Shown here: piece after piece, positions 6,305-10,585 of the stretch | How positions within the stretch are numbered: position 1 is the first letter of the stretch | Layout of the letters: every line of letters begins with the position of its first letter | Source: CAZQYC01 sp043746555 | GTDB lineage: Bacteria > Pseudomonadota > Gammaproteobacteria > Steroidobacterales > Steroidobacteraceae | Length of the DNA stretch: 10,585 nt | Assembly: GCA_043746555.1 (NCBI GenBank) | Contig: JAYTQU010000017.1 | Coordinates: 1-10,585, forward strand | Direction of reading: 5' to 3' | Notes under the pieces: generated by a model | The model's input: the letters and a program-made list of their open reading frames with translations, nothing else | Databases searched by the model: none | What the model was told of the DNA's origin: nothing | Made by a program: the position numbers and the translations under genes

Positions 6305-7510
6305 ATGCAGTTTGGCATCGACCGATTGATCACCGACTCCACGTTGCGTGCGCCGCTGCAAGGCCAACGCGTTGCGTTGCTTGCGCATCCGGCATCGGTC
6401 GCGCGCGACTTGACGCATTCGCTCGATGCGCTTGCTGCTTGCGCCGATGTCAAACTCAGTGCGGCGTTCGGTCCGCAACACGGATTGCGTGGGGACAAGC
6501 AAGACAACATGATCGAGTCGCCGGATTTCTACGATTCGGTGCATGGCATTCCGATATTCAGTTTGTATGGCGCAGTACGACGCCCCACCGACACGATGAT
6601 GGAAACGTTCGATGTATTGCTGGTTGATTTGCAGGACTTAGGTTGTCGCATCTACACTTTCATCACCACTTTGCGTTACCTGCTCGAAGCAGCGGCGAAG
6701 CATCGCAAATCGGTGTGGGTATTGGATCGACCGAATCCCGTCGGCAGACCGATCGAAGGATTGCGACTGCGCGCCGGCTGGGAAAGCTTTGTCGGCGCGG
6801 GAACGTTGCCGATACGTCACGGACTTACGCTCGGTGAATTGGGTTTGTGGTTGGTGACAACACTAAAGCTCGACGTGGATTACAAGATCATCGAGATGCA
6901 AGGTTGGCAACCGAATGCTGCACCGGGATTCGGATGGCCTATCGGCGAACGCGCGTGGATTAATCCAAGTCCCAATGCGCCGAATGTCTCGATGGCGCGC
7001 TGCTACGCGGGCACGGTAATGCTCGAAGGAACCACGCTCTCGGAAGGTCGCGGTACGACGAGGCCGCTCGAACTCTTTGGGGCGCCCGACATCGATGCCC
7101 GCGCCATCGTCAAAGAAATGTACGCCCTTGCGCCGCAGTGGTTAAATGGTTGCAAACTGCGCGATTGCTGGTTCGAACCCACGTTCCACAAACATGCCGG
7201 TCAACTTTGCAACGGCATCCAAATTCACGTGGAAGACATCGGCTACGATCACGAGGCATTCAAACCCTGGCGAGTACAAGCACTGGCATTCAAAGTGATA
7301 CGGTCTCTTAATCCCGATTATCCGTTGTGGCGCGATTTCCCCTACGAATACGAAAAAGACAAACTCGCCATCGACGTGATCAACGGCAGTCCGCTGTTAA
7401 GAGAGTGGGTAGACGATGTGCGAGCGACGCCGAATGATTTGGATGCGATCACTACGTTGGATGAACTATCGTGGTCGCAGGAGCAGTCTTCGATGCTTCG
7501 GTATTGTTGA
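6305..7510 (+). CDS. namZ: Exo-beta-N-acetylmuramidase NamZ-type (DUF1343, GH171)
   Basis: A 401-residue DUF1343 protein, full length for the family. Landmarks: GIDRL near the start, RVALLAHPASV (22-32), AAFGPQHGLRG (53-63), FSLYG (85-89), LLVDLQDLGCRIYTF (105-119), VWVLDRPNP (137-145), the Gly/Thr-rich YAGTVMLEGTTLSEGRGTTRP, and FEPTFHKHAGQLCNG. Characterised NamZ enzymes release N-acetylmuramic acid from the non-reducing end of murein fragments. No signal peptide is visible, so a cytoplasmic recycling role is inferred. The position that is Glu in the GPEHG motif of many DUF1343 proteins is Gln58 here. The ATG at 6305 gives the family's usual start and has AAGG 11 bases upstream; a TTG at 6266 would overlap the DOMON-like gene. 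The 3' end overlaps the convergent SRPBCC gene by 59 bases. Confidence 0.85.
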   Translation: MQFGIDRLITDSTLRAPLQGQRVALLAHPASVARDLTHSLDALAACADVKLSAAFGPQHGLRGDKQDNMIESPDFYDSVHGIPIFSLYGAVRRPTDTMMETFDVLLVDLQDLGCRIYTFITTLRYLLEAAAKHRKSVWVLDRPNPVGRPIEGLRLRAGWESFVGAGTLPIRHGLTLGELGLWLVTTLKLDVDYKIIEMQGWQPNAAPGFGWPIGERAWINPSPNAPNVSMARCYAGTVMLEGTTLSEGRGTTRPLELFGAPDIDARAIVKEMYALAPQWLNGCKLRDCWFEPTFHKHAGQLCNGIQIHVEDIGYDHEAFKPWRVQALAFKVIRSLNPDYPLWRDFPYEYEKDKLAIDVINGSPLLREWVDDVRATPNDLDAITTLDELSWSQEQSSMLRYC

Positions 7511-8201
7511 GTTTCATGGTCCTGTTCGCGTAGAAATTCAAGATTACTTCCTCGAAATTTCCGACGAGGAACTCTGTAATCGGGCGGGCGTACCAATTGA
7601 ATCGGGTGCTCACGCGAAAGCTCATGCGAATGCGCAGTTGCGTTTGTTCGCCGGTGGTCGTCAATGAATACTCGGTGTCGATCAAATCGAAGTATTCGCC
7701 GCCGATTCTTACATGGTCGTCGATTGCCTGCGGCGGGAACGACTCCTTATTGAAGCGATACGACCAAATGACGCGTCGATTCGGTTGCCACACTGTCGCG
7801 ACCTGATCGAAGTGAATTCCTTTTCCCATCGTCACGTGGCGCACGTGACTTTCACCTATTACCTCAGTGACTCCGGCTGTTGGCAATGGCACGCCGATTC
7901 TATACATCCAGGCGGTTTCAACTTCAGCGGCATGAATGTCGCGAGTCAATACTAAGTTGCTCCACACTTGTCCCGGTGTAGCGGCGATCGCCACTGATCG
8001 TTCAACCGACCGAATCTGATTCGGCAATGGCAGTCGCTCGTCGATACTCCCAATCAAGAAAGGCAGCACTCCAATGCTATACGAGGTCTTTTTAGGCCAA
8101 TTAGTGTGCCGACAGATGACACCCATCAGAACGCCGCCTACTCCGCCAATCACGGTAAAAAGCGGAACGATCAGGATTGCGCATATCGCCTCGTCAATCA
8201 T
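7452..8201 (-). pseudogene. SRPBCC/polyketide cyclase-like membrane protein, 3' part of a split gene
   Basis: From ATG 8201 this encodes 249 residues: a hydrophobic segment at 5-30 (AILIVPLFTVIGGVGGVLMG), a second at about 41-52, then a soluble START/SRPBCC-like domain from about 64 to 229, with SVERSVAIAATPGQVW as the usual opening and FDLIDTEYSLT and LRIRMSFRVST as later strands. SRPBCC folds bind hydrophobic ligands in a deep pocket; the ligand here is unknown. The reading frame is open and hydrophobic a few codons before this ATG, back to a TTG at 8219 (GTLAIM), which would continue the membrane helix ending the upstream ORF. This suggests one gene broken by a one-base shift. The last 20 residues (Asn/Thr/Ala-rich) lie inside the overlap with namZ and may be a run-on tail. 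It could still be translated by coupling at the 8-base overlap. Confidence 0.65.
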
Positions 8202-8523
8202 GATCGCCAATGTCCCCAAGATGGGCTAGCAGCAAATTCGCGAGCGCCGGCACCCAGAAGTAGTAAGCCCAACTGCGTCGGCGAGTTTTCTCAGCAACGT
8301 AAACGGTCACTACGGCAACCAGTACCGGCACGATGTAGATGAAGGCGGCCAGCATTGGCTGATAGGGATAGCCGAAACGATGCCCGGAAAACGCGAGACG
8401 CAACGAGACACCTACAAACGCGCCGATGAGAATCGGCCACCAAAAACCACAGGGTAAGGCGCGTGTCGCTATCGGCTGTTCGGTAATCGAATCCGACGAG
8501 TCATAGCGAACATACGTTGCCAA
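8194..8523 (-). pseudogene. Multi-pass membrane protein, 5' part of the split SRPBCC gene
   Basis: A 109-residue hydrophobic product with probable membrane helices at about 26-44, 57-77 and 86-101, and a basic loop (KTRRRS) between the last two. It starts at TTG 8523, two codons after an in-frame TAG, with no convincing ribosome site, and stops at TGA 8194-8196, overlapping the ATG of the next gene by 8 bases. After VPALANLLLAHLG the frame runs into the polar DIGDHD and stops, while the other frame gives the hydrophobic TLAIM joined to the next gene. Removing one base from the run CCCC at 8214-8217 fuses the two into a single protein of about 358 residues with an N-terminal membrane part and a C-terminal SRPBCC domain. 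Alternatively it is a small separate membrane protein. Confidence 0.55.
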
Positions 8524-8581
8524 TCGCTATACTGAAGCCTCATCCGACTCGGCCGCGCGCGCCGAACCAAAGAGATATGTT

Positions 8582-8890
8582 ATGGACACTTCTACCATTG
8601 CGCTCGATAGCGACGTTCTGAAGACTTTCTGCAAACAACACAATGTGCGCCGCTTGTCGCTATTTGGGTCGAGACTGAAAGGCACGGCCAACATGGATAG
8701 CGATATCGATCTGTTGATCGAGTTTGAACCAAGTCGGGAACCTGGGCTAATTGGGTTAGCAAAAATGGAGTCCGAGTTATCGAAACTTCTTGGTGGCCCG
8801 CGCGTGGACTTGAGAACACCGCGCGATCTCAGCCGATATTTCCGCGACGAGGTCATGCGTCAGGCTCAGGTTCAATATGCGCGCGGATGA
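8582..8890 (+). CDS. mntA: MNT-domain nucleotidyltransferase, antitoxin of an MNT/HEPN toxin-antitoxin pair
   Basis: A 102-residue minimal nucleotidyltransferase. The catalytic motif GSx10DxD is complete: Gly29-Ser30, then Asp41 and Asp43 in SDIDLL, with a third acidic residue at Asp76 in RVDLRT. Length and order match MntA-type antitoxins, which transfer AMP groups onto a tyrosine of the HEPN partner and so silence its RNase activity. The ATG at 8582 follows a purine stretch (AAAGAGA) about 8-14 bases upstream. Its last 14 bases overlap the start of the HEPN frame (ATG 8877), the usual arrangement for this pair. The gene looks intact although its toxin does not, and it diverges from the split membrane gene. 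Confidence 0.88.
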   Translation: MDTSTIALDSDVLKTFCKQHNVRRLSLFGSRLKGTANMDSDIDLLIEFEPSREPGLIGLAKMESELSKLLGGPRVDLRTPRDLSRYFRDEVMRQAQVQYARG

Positions 8891-9299
8891 TCGTGTTCGC
8901 TTACGGCACATGATTGACGCGGCGGCGGCCGCGCGAAGATTCGTTCATGAACGGTCGCGTCTTGATTTGGATCAAGATTAAGTTTTGCTATTTGCCGTTG
9001 TGCGCGCCATCGAAGTCATCGGCGAAGCGGCCAGTAAGATATCGGAAGCCACCCGCATTGATGCTCCGGAAATTCCTTGGGTGGCTATCGTCGCTATGCG
9101 CAACAGACTAATTCATGGTTATTTCGATATCGACCCGGATATCGTCTGGGCAACCGTGAACGACGAAATCCCGGCACTTCTGCCGCTGTTGCAAGCTTTG
9201 AACAACTACCTGCCCAGCGTGAAGCACGTTTCGGTCGCGATATTTCTCAACAAATTCCGCCTCGGTTTACCTCCATCGTGGCGGTATATTGCCCGCTGA
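8877..9299 (+). pseudogene. hepT: HEPN-domain toxin (DUF86/HepT-like) with an in-frame nonsense codon
   Basis: The frame starts at ATG 8877 inside the antitoxin gene, runs 34 codons (MRADDRVRLRHMIDAAAAAR onward), meets TAA at 8979-8981, and continues in the same frame as obvious HEPN sequence: VVRAIEVIGEAASKIS, then IPWVAIVAMRNRLIHGYF, then VNDEIPALLPLLQAL. Counting through the stop, the RNase motif Rx4HxY is complete at Arg75, His80 and Tyr82; this tyrosine lies in the motif that MntA-type partners AMPylate. A single change from AAA (Lys) to TAA would explain the break. No frameshift is needed. The translated stub lacks the catalytic motif, so the toxin is presumed dead unless read through or restarted at TTG 8985. 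The frame extends about 30 residues past the usual end of the domain before TGA 9297-9299. Confidence 0.82.
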
Positions 9300-9355
9300 T
9301 CGATATTAAGGAACAACGCGTAGGAAGCGCCGAGTACATATATGCGGGGATTGCG

Positions 9356-10420
9356 ATGCAACGTCGTGAATTTTGTTCGGCACGATTAATGTGCGGCGCG
9401 GTGATTGCGCTAAGTATTTGTGGCGTCGCGCTATCGCATGCGGCGGACATTGCGCCGGCGCCGAAGAATTGGCAACTCCCGCGCACCGAAACCGGCGATC
9501 CGGATTTGCAAGGCGTGTGGACCAGCGCCACGTTGACGCGATTTGATCGGCCGGATGAATTCGGTGATCGATTGATATTGACGCCGCAAGAGGCTCGCAA
9601 GATCGAGGGTACGGAAGAGCAGTTCGTCGCCAACGCCGCGAAGCCCAGCGATCCGAAAAAGAAGGAGGTCGCCGGCGTCTGCACCAATTTTCAATTCGGC
9701 TGCGGTTATAACAATTTTTGGATCGATCGCGGCTCGCAAGTTATTCGCATCGACGGTCAGCCGCGCAGTTCGATATTGATCGACCCGCCGAATGGAAAAC
9801 TTCCGCCGCTCACTGCGGCACGACGAACGCAACTTGCCGAACATCGCAAAACTCACGTTCGCTACGACGGCCCCGAAACGCTGGCGCTCGCCGAACGTTG
9901 TCTCCTGTCGTTTGGCTCAAGCTCCGGTCCGCCGATGTTGCCGGTGCTCTACAACAATCACTACCAAATCGTGCAGACCAAAGATACGGTGACGATTCTG
10001 ATCGAGATGGTGCATGACGCTCGCATCGTGCGCATGAACGACCAACACGTGCCGAGTTCGGTACGCAAGTGGATGGGGGATTCCATCGGACATTGGGACG
10101 GCAATACGCTGGTCGTTGAAACCACTAATTTCACAACGCAAGAAGGCTTTCGCGGTTCCACCGAGAATGCCAAGGTAACCGAACGCTTTACGCGCGTCGG
10201 CCCTAGTACGATCAACTACAAGTTCACCGTCGACGATCCCGCCGCTTTTACTCGTTCGTTCAGCGGGGAAATTCCCTTCAACAAAACGGCCGACCACATT
10301 TACGAATATGGTTGTCACGAAGGCAACTACGCTTTGCCCGGAATTTTGGCGGGCGCCCGCGCGCAAGAGAAAAATGGAAAATCCGCCGCAGACGCGACTA
10401 CTTCATCAGCTCCCGAATAA
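9356..10420 (+). CDS. Exported protein of unknown function with DPDLQGVW motif
   Basis: A 354-residue secreted protein. Residues 1-29 form a signal peptide ending SHA; the RREF near the start followed by a hydrophobic stretch could be a twin-arginine signal, but the motif is incomplete. The mature part opens with GDPDLQGVW (47-55), a start I recognise from a widespread family of unannotated exported proteins. Later conserved-looking blocks are EMVHDARIVRM (217-227), DSIGHWDGNTLVVETTNF (242-259) and YEYGCHEGNYA (316-326). The mature chain has Cys109, Cys115, Cys182 and Cys320, able to form disulfides. The C-terminal 20 residues are low-complexity Ala/Ser/Thr. No enzyme motif is evident. The ATG at 9356 has GGGGA five bases upstream and gives the signal peptide; the frame is open to 9077, but that stretch overlaps the HEPN gene and is not coding-like. 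It overlaps the DUF885 remnant by 23 bases tail to tail. Confidence 0.8.
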   Translation: MQRREFCSARLMCGAVIALSICGVALSHAADIAPAPKNWQLPRTETGDPDLQGVWTSATLTRFDRPDEFGDRLILTPQEARKIEGTEEQFVANAAKPSDPKKKEVAGVCTNFQFGCGYNNFWIDRGSQVIRIDGQPRSSILIDPPNGKLPPLTAARRTQLAEHRKTHVRYDGPETLALAERCLLSFGSSSGPPMLPVLYNNHYQIVQTKDTVTILIEMVHDARIVRMNDQHVPSSVRKWMGDSIGHWDGNTLVVETTNFTTQEGFRGSTENAKVTERFTRVGPSTINYKFTVDDPAAFTRSFSGEIPFNKTADHIYEYGCHEGNYALPGILAGARAQEKNGKSAADATTSSAPE

Positions 10421-10490
10421 TACTCACCGGCGCATTGCCGAAACTTAAGAAGCGCTCGTGAAAGCGTTTTAGGTCGAAGCGATCTCCTAG
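10398..10490 (-). pseudogene. C-terminal remnant of a DUF885-like protein
   Basis: On the minus strand 30 codons before TAG (10400-10398) read LGDRFDLKRFHERFLSFG followed by NAPVSIIRELMK. This resembles the C-terminal end of DUF885 family proteins (large, often exported, distantly peptidase-like), where LGxxFDxxxFHxxxLxxG is characteristic. Upstream of the leucine the frame stays open but turns into sequence translated from the adjacent repeat (SPKSDRLL), which does not look like DUF885. The gene therefore seems cut by an insertion or deletion at about 10490. The remainder, if any, lies beyond the window. The family assignment rests on a short segment. Confidence 0.6.
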
Positions 10491-10585
10491 CAGCCTGTCG
10501 GACTTAGGTGATCGTAGCGAGGCGAGTGGGAAATGGAGGACAGTTTTTCGATCGTTTGAGGAGAATAGCCGTAGCTATTTGACGA
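10489..10585. repeat. End of a dispersed repeat or mobile element
   Basis: From CAGCCTGTCGGACTTAGG at 10491 to the window edge the sequence is noncoding in character and unlike its surroundings. It breaks the DUF885-like frame at its first bases, as an insertion would. It contains a hairpin, AATAGC (10564-10569), loop CGTA, GCTATT (10574-10579). I recall similar sequence as a recurrent intergenic repeat, but cannot name an IS family, and no transposase frame or second copy is present here to prove mobility. Confidence 0.5.

Noticed and set aside
6062..6544. Minus-strand Arg-rich frames opposite the DOMON-like and NamZ genes
   Set aside because: Arg-rich antisense shadows of conserved plus-strand genes.
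8505..8533. TATACT before the MNT gene as a sigma-70 promoter
   Set aside because: No acceptable -35 box at 16-18 bases, so it is not listed as a feature.
9077..9355. Upstream extension of the exported protein by 93 codons
   Set aside because: It overlaps the HEPN domain in another frame, while ATG 9356 has a good ribosome site and gives a proper signal peptide.
10420..10445. CGGC-loop-GCCG hairpin after the exported protein gene as a terminator
   Set aside because: The stem is only four bases, has no T-run and lies inside the DUF885-like coding remnant.

Overview
The window looks like part of a gammaproteobacterial chromosome of moderate GC content. The signs are an oligopeptidase A (PrlC) gene, a YgiM-type SH3 protein, an ExoIII-type nuclease gene, and a DOMON-like/NamZ pair, together with dense packing, short overlaps and frequent GTG or TTG candidate starts. 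I cannot place it below class from sequence alone. No rRNA, tRNA, CRISPR array or complete insertion sequence was seen.

Layout. Bases 1-360 (+) are the C-terminal part of an M15-type D,D-carboxypeptidase. It converges, with a 2 bp gap, on a short-chain dehydrogenase (363-1202, -). A low-complexity heptamer repeat (about 1203-1320) separates that gene from an HD-domain phosphohydrolase (1319-2371, -). Next is a minus-strand operon-like set, prlC - SH3/coiled-coil membrane protein - xth (5677 down to 2486); its first two genes overlap by 4 bases. The xth gene has lost a block of about 80-90 codons in frame, including the expected catalytic Asp/Asn segment. Divergently from prlC, a DOMON-like gene (5758-6291, +) and a NamZ/DUF1343 exo-muramidase gene (6305-7510, +) form a tight pair.

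From 7.45 to 10.6 kb the window is accessory in character and shows repeated gene damage. A membrane/SRPBCC gene (-) appears split in two by a one-base shift at a run of four C. An MNT nucleotidyltransferase antitoxin (8582-8890, +) is followed by its HEPN toxin partner, which carries a single in-frame TAA at codon 35. A secreted protein of unknown function (9356-10420, +) converges on the last 30 codons of a DUF885-like gene (-), whose upstream part is replaced by a repeat or mobile-element end running off the window.

How the genes work together. The M15 peptidase, SH3b protein and NamZ suggest cell-wall handling; prlC and xth are housekeeping functions (peptide degradation, DNA repair). The clearest defence-type module is the MNT/HEPN toxin-antitoxin pair, with an intact antitoxin and an apparently inactivated toxin. 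I did not find convincing evidence of a wholly new system. The most notable content is four independent-looking gene lesions (xth deletion, SRPBCC frameshift, HEPN nonsense codon, DUF885 truncation), any of which could be real decay or, for the one-base cases, sequencing error.
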